In this document: positions 1 through 7,635 of the stretch, piece after piece
Numbering within the stretch: position 1 is the first letter of the stretch
How the letters are laid out: the number at the start of each line of letters is the position of its first letter
From: a virus
Direction: 5' to 3' (one strand)
Length of the DNA: 25,727 nucleotides
Virus record (IMG/VR): IMGVR_UViG_3300035698_018473
Coordinates: 1 to 25,727 of that record
Made by a program: the position numbers and the translations under genes
The notes under the pieces: generated by a model
Seen by the model: only the letters and a program-made list of their open reading frames with translations
What the model was told of the DNA's origin: nothing
The model's database searches: none

Positions 1-76
1 CATAGAAACGCAACCCCCGTTTTTTTGACCTGCCGGATTCTGTAAACCAGTTGACAACTTTTGAATAAAAAAATGC

Positions 77-106
77 TTGACAACCTGTAAACTGTTATAT
101 TATATT
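77..106 (+). promoter_or_regulatory. Probable sigma-70-type promoter of the packaging/head operon
   Basis: A perfect -35 box TTGACA (77-82) is followed after 17-18 nt by TTATAT/TATATT (100-106). Transcription would start near 112-114, leaving a leader of about 85 nt before the first gene at 200. A second TTGACAAC lies upstream at 51-58 but has no good -10 box, so it may be part of a repeated regulator site instead. Seen directly: the boxes and spacing. Promoter function is inferred. Confidence 0.6.
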
Positions 107-137
107 ACTATCTACTAAATACTTTGGCTCAGTAAGT

Positions 138-169
138 CCTGTCTCATTATTTATAGATGGTGAGGCAGG
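138..169 (+). terminator. Leader hairpin, possible attenuator or terminator
   Basis: CCTGTCTCA (138-146) can pair with TGAGGCAGG (161-169) as a 9-bp stem with one G-U pair and a 14-nt loop. A short T run follows (173-177). It lies between the predicted promoter and the first gene. It could end transcription from upstream, act as an attenuator of the structural operon, or be a target for antitermination. The U run is short, so termination may be incomplete. Confidence 0.4.
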
Positions 170-199
170 CAATTTTTAAAAAAGAAAAATTAAAATTAA

Positions 200-1258
200 A
201 TGAAAGACCCCAAATACTACACAGTAATTGAATTTGCAAATTCGATTAAAATCAGTCGTCAAGCAGTTATGAAAAATGTCAAGACAGGATTGATCCCATC
301 TGTAAAAATAAATGATATTACAAATATCGATATTACCAATAAAAATGTTCTTGAATATATCGAAAACACAGGTAAAAAGTTCACTGCAATAAATAGGGAT
401 TCGTCAACAAATACGCAAAGTAAAAAACCGATTAAATCAGTTAGCACCAAAAATGTTGAGGCTGTTGCAGGAAATATTAACGGCGGTCGTTATTTCAAAG
501 GTGCACTGCGTCAGGCTATCCTTGAACGGGATAATTTTAAATGTGTCGTATGTGGGGCAACATCTCAAACCGGGGCAGTCCTTGAAGTGGACCATATTAA
601 AGAATATGAAGATGGCGGTAAAACGACCCTTGCAAATGGACAGACATTATGCACCGAATGCAATAAGGGAAAACACAGCCTTAAAAAGAAAACTGAAAAC
701 AATGAAACCATATCACAATACGAATTTGGGAAAAGAGTCAAGGCACATAGAAATTCAATCAGCCATGCAATCGATAATAATATAATTGATGTCGATTCTA
801 AGGGAAAAATAAATTATACAACTGAAGTTATTAAATGGTATAATCAGAAACCGGATGAACCGGATGAACAGGAAATTCCGGAATATTTAAAAGACCTGAC
901 TGATTCAGGTGAAATAACTTTTCAGCAATTAGTCAGCCTGTCTAAAAATGAGCTTGATAAAATCAGAATTTACGAAACGATTAAAAAGATCAAAATTGAG
1001 ACAGATTTCAAAAGAGGTGATTTAATCTCTAAAAAACTTGTCAGATTAGTATTAGGTAAAATGCATCAAATCGACACAAGCGAATGGCTTTCCCTTAAAA
1101 ATAAGATTGTGCCTGAAATTGCTGCCGTCCTTGAATGTACCGATCCGGTCAAATTACTTGAAGCTGAAAAACGGGTTGATGTTGAGGTCTGGAAAATTCT
1201 GAAACATGGTAAGATATTGTTAGATAAATTTCTACAGAAACAGGATGAAAAAATATGA
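200..1258 (+). CDS. HNH endonuclease fused to a Nu1-like small terminase subunit
   Basis: This 352-aa protein has four visible parts. Residues 6-52 look like a small winged or excisionase-type helix-turn-helix. Residues 100-160 form an HNH nuclease module with C115/C118, the D131-H132 pair, N146, and C151/C154 followed by N155. Residues 170-216 are a second helix-turn-helix of the kind found at the N-terminus of lambda Nu1-type small terminases. Residues 226-345 are helical and charged, with the K/R-rich pattern and 'RGDLI' turn typical of Nu1-like C-terminal regions. Its place just before the large terminase supports a role in recognising phage DNA for packaging. HNH proteins beside terminases (HK97 gp74) are known to support DNA cleavage during packaging. 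Lambda Nu1 is about 181 aa, so this is nearly double. The start has only an A-rich stretch upstream and no clear SD. The nuclease could alternatively be a homing-type insertion. Confidence 0.72.
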   Translation: MKDPKYYTVIEFANSIKISRQAVMKNVKTGLIPSVKINDITNIDITNKNVLEYIENTGKKFTAINRDSSTNTQSKKPIKSVSTKNVEAVAGNINGGRYFKGALRQAILERDNFKCVVCGATSQTGAVLEVDHIKEYEDGGKTTLANGQTLCTECNKGKHSLKKKTENNETISQYEFGKRVKAHRNSISHAIDNNIIDVDSKGKINYTTEVIKWYNQKPDEPDEQEIPEYLKDLTDSGEITFQQLVSLSKNELDKIRIYETIKKIKIETDFKRGDLISKKLVRLVLGKMHQIDTSEWLSLKNKIVPEIAAVLECTDPVKLLEAEKRVDVEVWKILKHGKILLDKFLQKQDEKI

Positions 1259-1446
1259 CAGATAAAAAAATACTCGATTATATTTTTAAAAAAGGTGAAA
1301 TTGAATTTACCAAAGACGAACTTAAATTTATGAGAAAAATTGATGCTGAACGGAAAAAAAGAGGCTACCCTTTTAAATCTGGGGAACCGTATGATTATAT
1401 GGCAATAGGTATTTATATGGGAATTAAATTTATAAATGAATCCTGA
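1255..1446 (+). CDS. Small hypothetical protein between terminase subunits
   Basis: A 63-aa protein that I do not recognise. It starts in an ATGA overlap with the small terminase stop, and its own end overlaps the large terminase start by 11 nt, so it is translationally coupled on both sides. It is charged and mostly helical in its first 40 residues, and its C-terminal part reads 'YDYMAIGIYMGIKF', which is more hydrophobic. No metal-binding or catalytic motif is visible. The coupling makes it a real gene and hints at a role in packaging, but that is inference only. Confidence 0.6.
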   Translation: MTDKKILDYIFKKGEIEFTKDELKFMRKIDAERKKRGYPFKSGEPYDYMAIGIYMGIKFINES

Positions 1447-3406
1447 CATACAATTCCTATCAGAATTAAACGACCAGAAACCGATTGAACCGCCCCCACG
1501 GTATATATCTAATTATATCGAAGGTCGTAGAATAATGCCGTTGAATACTCCTATCCCGGGACCTTGGGAAAACTGGCGTACTCAATATGGCGTGGAAATA
1601 ATGGATTGCCTGTCTCCGTGGAATCCGACACAACGGGTTGATGTAATGAGTGCAGCGCAGGTAATTAAAACCTCGCTCATGGAAAACACAATCGGTTATT
1701 ATATGGGAGCATGTCCAGCACCTATTCTGTTTATGTCTGCTACAGATGCACTTTTAAACAGATGGGCATCAAAACGACTTGAGCCACTAATCGATTCATT
1801 AGGATTAAGAGACAGATTTATTTCACCTGTTGAATCTGAAAAATCAAGGCGTACAGGGGACACGTCCAGGCAGAAACTATTTTCCGGCGGATTCCTTGAA
1901 ATGGCATCAGCACAGAGCCCTTCCAGCCAACGTGCCGATTCTGTCAGAATACTACTTATTGACGAACCGGATGCAGCACCGGAATTATTGAACACTGGTG
2001 AAGGTTATTTCGATGAAGTTGCTGAAGCCAGATGTAAAGGATGGGGCAACCGGAAGAAAATATTAGCATGTTCCACGCCAACCGAAATGTTAAATTCTAC
2101 AATTCACAGGCGATTCCTATTAGGCGATCAATGCGAATATATGGTCAGATGTCCATTATGTGGAAAATTTCAGCTATTAACCAGAGGGACAGAAAAAGGT
2201 AGTCACGGTCTAAGATGCGAAATGAAAAACGGTCAAATCGAATTTGTTTATTATTTATGTGATTTCTGTCATGATGCTATATTTGAACATCAGAAAAGCG
2301 ATATGATCCGCGGTGGTAAATGGGAGCCAATGGCAAGGCCTGAACGGCTCAGGAGATCATTCCATATCAATTCATTATTGTCTCCGCTTGGAATGTATTC
2401 CTGGATTGACTACATGTCAGATTATAATAAGGCACTTAGAATGCCGGACGGAATGCGATCCCTTACAAATCTAGGGGACGGCTTGCCTTATGTCGTATCA
2501 GGAACAAGACCGAAAGCAGGAAAAATTCTTGAAAATAGAGGCAAATATAAACAGGGCACAGTTCCAGAGGGAGTATTATATTTGACAATCGGATTAGATG
2601 TTCAAAGAGGTTCAAAAACAAATCCGGACAATCCGCCCCGCCTGGAGCTTGAAATTCTTGGAATTGGTTATGGATATCGAACCTGGTCAATTGATTATAA
2701 AGTTTTTGCTGGTGAAATAACAGACGCATTTGATGGGGCTTGGGAAGATCTACACCAATGGGCATGCAAGACAAATTTAATCTATATCAGAGAAATTGAC
2801 GGATTTAAATTCCCTATATCGTTAATATTTTTAGATTCCGGTGATGGCGAGAGTACAGATGTTGTTTACCAATTTTCCCAAAGATGGCAAAACACATTTC
2901 CGATTAAAGGCCAAAGATCAATCATGCGGAAAAAGAATGAAGGCGTTGACGAATTAACAGACATGAGCCACAAGAGATATCGGGCATCTAAAATAAATGA
3001 AGATATTTCTATTTATACAATATCAACAGTATATTATAAAAATCAGATTTACAACAACCTTAAAATTGACCGATTGCCGATTGATCCGCAGAAACCCGGA
3101 TTCTGTGATTTTCCGAATGAATACGGAGAAAAGTATTTTGATATGCTTACTTCAGAGGAAAAAATGCGTGATGGATCATTTGATGCAAAGGGTCGCAGGA
3201 ATGAATCTCTTGATTGTCGTGTTTATGCATTATGTGCAGCCGATGTATTTCTTGATTCTGAATTATTAAATTATAAAGCAGATGCAAAAGAAAAAGGATG
3301 GAATGCCGCCCAGATTCAAAAAATTACCCACAGGAACGTAATTGACGAAATGACAAGGCAAACTCAAGTTGTAAAAAAAATTATGGAAAATAATGAAAAA
3401 TATTAA
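1436..3406 (+). CDS. Terminase large subunit, GpA family
   Basis: A 656-aa packaging motor: an ATPase that pumps DNA into the procapsid plus a nuclease that cuts it. The deviant Walker A region is at about residues 71-80 (MSAAQVIKTS). Walker B is 'RILLIDEPD' at 171-179. The coupling motif is ACSTPT (211-216). A zinc-knuckle-like pair, C239/C242 and C275/C278, is common in this family. The RNase H-like nuclease domain begins at 'GLDVQ' (386-390), with a second acidic residue at D467 and the family's late 'LDCRVYAL' stretch about 60 residues from the end. Length agrees with lambda gpA (641 aa). The 3' end overlaps the methyltransferase start by 14 nt. The GpA type predicts cos-like or related cutting, but no cos site was identified. 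Confidence 0.95.
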   Translation: MNPDIQFLSELNDQKPIEPPPRYISNYIEGRRIMPLNTPIPGPWENWRTQYGVEIMDCLSPWNPTQRVDVMSAAQVIKTSLMENTIGYYMGACPAPILFMSATDALLNRWASKRLEPLIDSLGLRDRFISPVESEKSRRTGDTSRQKLFSGGFLEMASAQSPSSQRADSVRILLIDEPDAAPELLNTGEGYFDEVAEARCKGWGNRKKILACSTPTEMLNSTIHRRFLLGDQCEYMVRCPLCGKFQLLTRGTEKGSHGLRCEMKNGQIEFVYYLCDFCHDAIFEHQKSDMIRGGKWEPMARPERLRRSFHINSLLSPLGMYSWIDYMSDYNKALRMPDGMRSLTNLGDGLPYVVSGTRPKAGKILENRGKYKQGTVPEGVLYLTIGLDVQRGSKTNPDNPPRLELEILGIGYGYRTWSIDYKVFAGEITDAFDGAWEDLHQWACKTNLIYIREIDGFKFPISLIFLDSGDGESTDVVYQFSQRWQNTFPIKGQRSIMRKKNEGVDELTDMSHKRYRASKINEDISIYTISTVYYKNQIYNNLKIDRLPIDPQKPGFCDFPNEYGEKYFDMLTSEEKMRDGSFDAKGRRNESLDCRVYALCAADVFLDSELLNYKADAKEKGWNAAQIQKITHRNVIDEMTRQTQVVKKIMENNEKY

Positions 3407-4172
3407 ATTACACCATGGAGACTGCCTTGATATAATGCCGTCAATTCCTGATAATCATATTGATCTAACAGTAACAAGTCCACCTTATGATAATTTAAGG
3501 ACTTACAATAATTCTCTTGAATGGAATTTTGATATATTCAAAAAGATAGCAAATGAATTATACAGAATTACAAAAGATGGAGGTGTTGTTGTTTGGGTTG
3601 TAGGCGACGCAACAATTAACGGAAGTGAGACAGGCACAAGTTTTAAACAGGCTTTATATTTTATGGAATGCGGTTTTAATTTAGAAACCATGATATGGGA
3701 AAAAACAGGTAGCGGGTGTCTTGGAAGCAATAAATTTTATAGTCAAAATTTTGAATATAATTTTATATTAACTAAGGGGATGCCAAAAACAACAAATTTA
3801 ATATGTGATAGAAAAAATAAAAGTAAAATAAAATTTGTAAAGACAAATGGAAGAATTGATAAAAATGGAAAAAGTACAAACAGGATTATTAAGACAAAAG
3901 AATATGGTAAAAGGAATAATATTTGGCAATTTGATACACAAAAAAATTCAGATCATCCTGCCCCGTTCCCTGAACAATTAGCAAACGACCATATAATTTC
4001 ATGGTCAAACGAAAACGACTTAGTTTTTGATCCATTTATGGGAAGTGGTACAACAGGGAAAATGTCAGTATTAAATAAGCGTAGATTTTACGGAATTGAA
4101 AAGGAATTAAATTATTTTAACATATCAAAACAGAGAATTGAAGATGCACAGGCACAGGGAACTTTATTTTAA
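3393..4172 (+). CDS. DNA N4-cytosine/N6-adenine methyltransferase
   Basis: A 259-aa amino-methyltransferase of the N6_N4_Mtase family. It transfers a methyl group from S-adenosylmethionine to the exocyclic amine of a cytosine or adenine. The catalytic motif TSPPY is at residues 28-32 and the SAM-binding motif DPFMGSGTT at 214-222. This order (catalytic first, SAM last) is the beta class. The 'HPAPFPEQLA' stretch at 189-198 is also typical. No restriction partner lies nearby, so it is an orphan enzyme. It probably protects phage DNA from host restriction or marks it for another purpose. It starts inside the terminase 3' end, so it is in the packaging operon. The region around 3480-3920 looks more AT-rich than its neighbours, which would fit acquisition. 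The target sequence cannot be read from the protein. Confidence 0.9.
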   Translation: MKNIKLHHGDCLDIMPSIPDNHIDLTVTSPPYDNLRTYNNSLEWNFDIFKKIANELYRITKDGGVVVWVVGDATINGSETGTSFKQALYFMECGFNLETMIWEKTGSGCLGSNKFYSQNFEYNFILTKGMPKTTNLICDRKNKSKIKFVKTNGRIDKNGKSTNRIIKTKEYGKRNNIWQFDTQKNSDHPAPFPEQLANDHIISWSNENDLVFDPFMGSGTTGKMSVLNKRRFYGIEKELNYFNISKQRIEDAQAQGTLF

Positions 4173-4186
4173 TTTATAAAAATTAC

Positions 4187-4216
4187 TTGACAATATATTA
4201 TAATGTATTATATTGT
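4187..4216 (+). promoter_or_regulatory. Promoter overlapping an AT-rich 27-bp palindrome (candidate operator)
   Basis: TTGACA (4187-4192) is followed after 16 nt by TATATT (4209-4214), in the 108-nt gap after the methyltransferase gene. The same stretch forms a near-perfect palindrome over 4190-4216: ACAATATA (4190-4197) mirrors TATATTGT (4209-4216), and only two of the 13 base pairs around the centre fail. A repressor or activator dimer bound there would cover both promoter boxes. A further TTGACA at 4245-4250 has a TATGAT box only 12 nt downstream and is a poor promoter. Motifs are seen directly; promoter and operator function are inferred. Confidence 0.55.
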
Positions 4217-4280
4217 ATCAAACATAACTTTTTTTTTAAACCTATTGACAAACCGATCAGAATATGATTGATTTGTTTAT

Positions 4281-4553
4281 ATGGGATATGTAACCGCACG
4301 AAAAGCACGCCTTCAGGCACAACTAATAAAAGTACAGGCACAGATTGCCGCACTTGATGCTGCAATTCTTGAAATGGCTGCATCAGGCGTTAAGTCATAT
4401 TCATTCGATTCGGGCGAAGGATCGCAGAAAACTACCCGCCGTTCCTATAAAGAAATCATGGACATGATAAACCAGCTCAATGCAACCGAGTCCCATTTAA
4501 TAAATGAGTTATCCCGAATGGGAATAGTCTCAATCAGATTGAGGCGCACATGA
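4281..4553 (+). CDS. gpW-like head-tail joining or small head protein
   Basis: A 90-aa protein directly before the portal, the position of lambda gpW (68 aa), which closes the filled head and prepares it for tail binding. Residues 3-36 form a long Ala/Gln-rich helix. Residues 39-52 are a loop with 'SYSFDSGEGSQ', followed by 'TTRRS' and a second helix at about 55-80. Helix-loop-helix with a Ser/Gly/Gln-rich hairpin is the usual pattern of small gpW-like or DUF6148-like proteins at this site. The gene ends in an ATGA overlap with the portal. No SD is visible before the ATG; the sequence upstream is AT-rich. The gpW label rests mostly on position and pattern. Confidence 0.6.
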   Translation: MGYVTARKARLQAQLIKVQAQIAALDAAILEMAASGVKSYSFDSGEGSQKTTRRSYKEIMDMINQLNATESHLINELSRMGIVSIRLRRT

Positions 4554-6121
4554 TTTTAAATAAAATTAAATCATTCTTTTCAAGAAATAAAGTTCAAGCC
4601 CTTCAGAATTACACCGGCGGTTCCCGCACTAATAACGGCAGTAAATTTCCTTCCGGATTAAGCCCGCGAAGTCCGATAAATATGTTTGATCATTTTGCTA
4701 TGAGGCAACAGGCCCGGAAGGCATTGAATGATTCTACGGTTGCAAAATCTATTGTTGACCGATTTGGAAATACTGTTGCAGATACCGGACTCAGATTAAA
4801 ACCTGTTCCCGATTCTGATATGTTAAATATAACACCCGAAGCGGCTGAAGAATGGGCAGAAAATAGAGCCAGTGAATTTCATATGTGGGCGCAATCTAAG
4901 AAATCAGACAGAGCAAGAATAAATAATTTTTATCAAAACCAGCTATTATATTCTAAATGGCAACAGCGCGACAATGATATGTTCACCCGTTTCTATTATT
5001 CAAGGGAAAAAGATTTATTTAATCCACTACAAATAGGATTTATTGACCCGAACCAAATAAGAGGAACGGCTTACACTTCGACTTATATGCAACCCGGGAT
5101 TGACGATGGGATAATAAGAGATGCCGGCGGTCGCGAGACTGCTTATAAAATTTGGTCAAAAGATTCAGATGGTCAATACAAAGAAAAAACGATTCAGGCA
5201 ATCGGCGCAAGATCAGGGCGTATAATGATGAATCATGGATATAATCCCGAATATGCCGGACAGGGTCGTGGTTATTCAAGAATAGCACATGCCCTTCAGG
5301 AATTTTCTGATCTTACAGATTTTTCAATTTCAAATATTCAAAAAGCAATAAATCAAGCTTCATTCGTTGGTGCAATAGAAAATGATCAGCAGGATGCAAG
5401 CCAACCGCTTGAAGGATTGCCGGCAGGGCCTATTACTAATTATGGTGTAAATGATACAGATACATCAACAACTAATAATTCAGCAGATGAGGTTGAGGCT
5501 ATAAACTGGGAAACTTCACCAGAGGCAACAATCAGACAGCCCGGATCAATGTTAATCGGTAATCTTAGAAAGGGCGATAAAATGAAGTATCTCCAGGACA
5601 CTTCGCCATCAGCTCAATATAATACATTTGTTGAATCATTTTGTTCATATTTATCTGCATCAGTTGGAATGCCGGTCGAAGTTTTATTGATGAAATTTAA
5701 TCAAAATTATTCTGCAAGTCGTGCAACACTAATATTATTCTGGCGCGAAGCTCAAATCTGGCGCGATGAAATGGCAGCGGATTTTCTTAATCCGGTCTAT
5801 GAAATGTGGTTATCAGAAGAAATCGCAGCCGGTAGAATTCAAGCCCCAGGCTGGCAGGATATGAGACTTCGAACAGCATGGTTAAATTGTGAATGGGCTG
5901 GCTCGCCAATGCCTGATATTGATCCGGTTAAATCACTAAATGCAGCAGAAAAGGCAGTGGAATTATCATTCCAGACTCTTGATGACGGAGCAAGAAATTA
6001 TAACGGATCATCCGGCAAGGCAAACAGAATTAAAAATACACGACAATTCGAAGAATTACCAGCAGCACCTTTCACAGTAAATATAAATGAAACAGTTATG
6101 GAGGAAAAAGATAATGCCTAA
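4550..6121 (+). CDS. Portal protein, lambda gpB family
   Basis: A 523-aa portal subunit, close to lambda gpB (533 aa). Twelve copies form the ring at one capsid vertex through which the terminase packages DNA. Family signatures include the early 'RQQARKALNDS' segment (residues about 51-61), the 'DRFGNTVADTGLRLKP' stretch, the 'LIGNLRKGDKMKYL' segment near residues 335-350, and the conserved 'GMPVEVLL' with 'NYSASRA' that follows at about residues 376-400. The start codon overlaps the gpW-like stop (ATGA). The last 30 residues run past the SD and start of the next gene, so translation is coupled. Confidence 0.93.
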   Translation: MILNKIKSFFSRNKVQALQNYTGGSRTNNGSKFPSGLSPRSPINMFDHFAMRQQARKALNDSTVAKSIVDRFGNTVADTGLRLKPVPDSDMLNITPEAAEEWAENRASEFHMWAQSKKSDRARINNFYQNQLLYSKWQQRDNDMFTRFYYSREKDLFNPLQIGFIDPNQIRGTAYTSTYMQPGIDDGIIRDAGGRETAYKIWSKDSDGQYKEKTIQAIGARSGRIMMNHGYNPEYAGQGRGYSRIAHALQEFSDLTDFSISNIQKAINQASFVGAIENDQQDASQPLEGLPAGPITNYGVNDTDTSTTNNSADEVEAINWETSPEATIRQPGSMLIGNLRKGDKMKYLQDTSPSAQYNTFVESFCSYLSASVGMPVEVLLMKFNQNYSASRATLILFWREAQIWRDEMAADFLNPVYEMWLSEEIAAGRIQAPGWQDMRLRTAWLNCEWAGSPMPDIDPVKSLNAAEKAVELSFQTLDDGARNYNGSSGKANRIKNTRQFEELPAAPFTVNINETVMEEKDNA

Positions 6122-6386
6122 TCCCGTAGAAGTAGCATGCCCCGCAGGAGCGTGGACAATAGTTGCAACCAATGTCACAGCAGGAAGCATAAAAAGACTG
6201 AGCAACAGCCCAAGATCATGGCTTGAAACATATCGATTAACCGGTGGGGCAGCCCCTACACTACAAAGTGAAGGATCAAAAACATTTATTCATTCAGATA
6301 CGGCAATAATTGACAGCCCATTAGCAGGAATTGATGTTTACATTATGGCAGTTGGTAGAGCCGGTCGAGTCAGGAGGGATGTATAA
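6114..6386 (+). CDS. Small beta-rich phage protein, possible virion accessory protein
   Basis: A 90-aa protein. I chose ATG 6114 because GGAGG (6100-6104) sits 9 nt upstream; an in-frame ATG at 6087 would add nine residues inside the portal gene. The composition (many Ala/Val/Thr/Gly, 'PAGAWTIVATNVTAG', 'GIDVYIMAVGRAG') predicts a compact beta sandwich. Proteins of this pattern occur in phage head clusters, but I know no experimentally proven role. It overlaps the next gene by 1 nt (TAATG). Its place next to the portal suggests a head decoration or stabilising part. Confidence 0.6.
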   Translation: MPNPVEVACPAGAWTIVATNVTAGSIKRLSNSPRSWLETYRLTGGAAPTLQSEGSKTFIHSDTAIIDSPLAGIDVYIMAVGRAGRVRRDV

Positions 6387-7405
6387 TGCCTAATGATATA
6401 ATAGGTCCAGGCGGAAGTGATGCAGCGGCAATTGCTGCAATCGTAGCAAAACAGGTAACGCTCTTAATTGTCGAAGGAAAAGTTGATGCAATAGATATCG
6501 AACTTGATGAAATGGCATTACAGTCAGAAGTTGAATCGACCACCCTTGTTTCAGGTGCAGGATCAACAGCAGATAATACAAGATCAGGAAGTTTAATCCG
6601 TTCAATAGCAGATTATTGGGTTGCATATTATGCAGTATTTGCAACATTTATAAATGATGTTACAGCCGGATTTTTAGCCGGTGCAAAAGAAGCTACCCTT
6701 ACTGCTGGACTTACAGCAGGCTCAAAAGAAGTTGATATGGGAGTTTTGGCAGATACAGCGGTTGCAGTTCCAGCAGCTTCAGATACTATGTTCACATGGG
6801 TAAAATCTTTATTTTTAGGATTTGCGGGATTCGCAACAGTAACTTTTCCAGCACTTGTATCTACAATAGGCAGTCCGGCAGGTGCAAGCGTTTCGGCAGA
6901 CATTAAAGAGATAGATGATAAAACAGGCGAATTAACGTCAATGGTTGCCGTTCCTTTTACAGTTAACACGGAAGAGGTTTTGGCATATTTACAAACCGGA
7001 TATTTCCACGTTCATGGAGCTTCCTTCATATATCCGGACAAAGCTATTCCAGTAGAATTGACAGCAAATGCCGCGGCATGGAATGAAACGGGAACTATTG
7101 TTGAAATAATACCAGCCAATACAATTACAAAAACATTTGATTTGCACTGGGGTTCAATTACAAGTATATCTGCAACTCTTGACGGTGTTATTGATATTTT
7201 TTCTGGCGGTGCAGGATCAGAAGTTAAAATTGCTTCTATTGATGTTTCAAGAACGTCAAATTTTTCAAGAGAAAATGCAATGCCGGTTCAAATCCCGCAA
7301 CAGGTAGCAAATGCCAGAATTAGTGCAAGATTCACAAGCTCAACAACAAATGCTGATACAGTAAGTTTAAAAGTATATGGTCATGTTTATGATACGAGTT
7401 TATAA
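6386..7405 (+). CDS. Putative head fibre or virion surface protein with C-terminal beta domain
   Basis: A 339-aa protein in the phage head cluster. Residues 1-60 are Ala/Ile/Val-rich and probably helical, with an early 'GPGGSD' turn. The middle (about 80-190) is very rich in Ala, Thr, Val and Gly. The last 140 residues alternate hydrophobic and polar residues, including 'GTIVEIIPANTITKTFDLHW' near residues 232-251, 'ARISARFTSS', and 'VYGHVYD' just before the end. This C-terminal pattern recurs in phage structural proteins of unknown function and looks like a jelly-roll or other beta sandwich. It overlaps the preceding gene by 1 nt. Lambda has no counterpart here. A head fibre or decoration role is inferred from fold pattern and position. 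Confidence 0.55.
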   Translation: MPNDIIGPGGSDAAAIAAIVAKQVTLLIVEGKVDAIDIELDEMALQSEVESTTLVSGAGSTADNTRSGSLIRSIADYWVAYYAVFATFINDVTAGFLAGAKEATLTAGLTAGSKEVDMGVLADTAVAVPAASDTMFTWVKSLFLGFAGFATVTFPALVSTIGSPAGASVSADIKEIDDKTGELTSMVAVPFTVNTEEVLAYLQTGYFHVHGASFIYPDKAIPVELTANAAAWNETGTIVEIIPANTITKTFDLHWGSITSISATLDGVIDIFSGGAGSEVKIASIDVSRTSNFSRENAMPVQIPQQVANARISARFTSSTTNADTVSLKVYGHVYDTSL

Positions 7406-7446
7406 TTTTAAGCCATTCGGCACAAGTGAAAAGAGGAAGGGATGAA

Positions 7447-7635
7447 ATGGAGAATGGAGTTGAAATCTTGTTATCGGCTGTTAGTTATTCTCTGGCTTGC
7501 GTCGGTTCTTTGCTGTTTTTCATCGGCGGGCTTATTGCTTACATATTCAACCGGCATACAAAAGAAAACGATAGTCTGTTTAAAAAAAACGACCACGACC
7601 ACGAAAGTTTTAAAAGAATCGAAGGCAAAAAATGA
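7447..7635 (+). CDS. Small single-span membrane protein, possible holin-like lysis protein
   Basis: A 62-aa protein if started at ATG 7447, which has a strong SD (AGGAAGG, 7434-7440) six nt upstream; an in-frame GTG at 7426 would add seven residues. Residues about 5-33 form one hydrophobic span rich in Leu/Ile/Val with 'GSLLFFIGGLIAYIF'. The tail is polar and charged with 'NDHDHESFKRIEGKK', reminiscent of the soluble part of small phage lysis accessory proteins. It opens a cluster containing an amidase endolysin, so a holin or holin-helper role is plausible but not provable from sequence. Its stop overlaps the next start (ATGA). A competing 68-aa frame from 7442 was rejected. Confidence 0.6.
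   Translation: MENGVEILLSAVSYSLACVGSLLFFIGGLIAYIFNRHTKENDSLFKKNDHDHESFKRIEGKK

Noticed and set aside
6-68. Possible C-terminal fragment of an upstream protein in frame 3
   Set aside because: A TAG at 3-5 closes this frame, there is no start codon, and only 20 codons are open. It cannot be told from chance.
51-79. A second promoter at TTGACA 51-56
   Set aside because: No acceptable -10 box occurs at 16-18 nt spacing. It is better viewed as a repeat of the TTGACAAC motif.
4198-4383. Minus-strand 61-aa ORF across the promoter gap
   Set aside because: No SD, low-complexity composition, and it lies over the promoter palindrome and the gpW-like gene. It is a chance frame.
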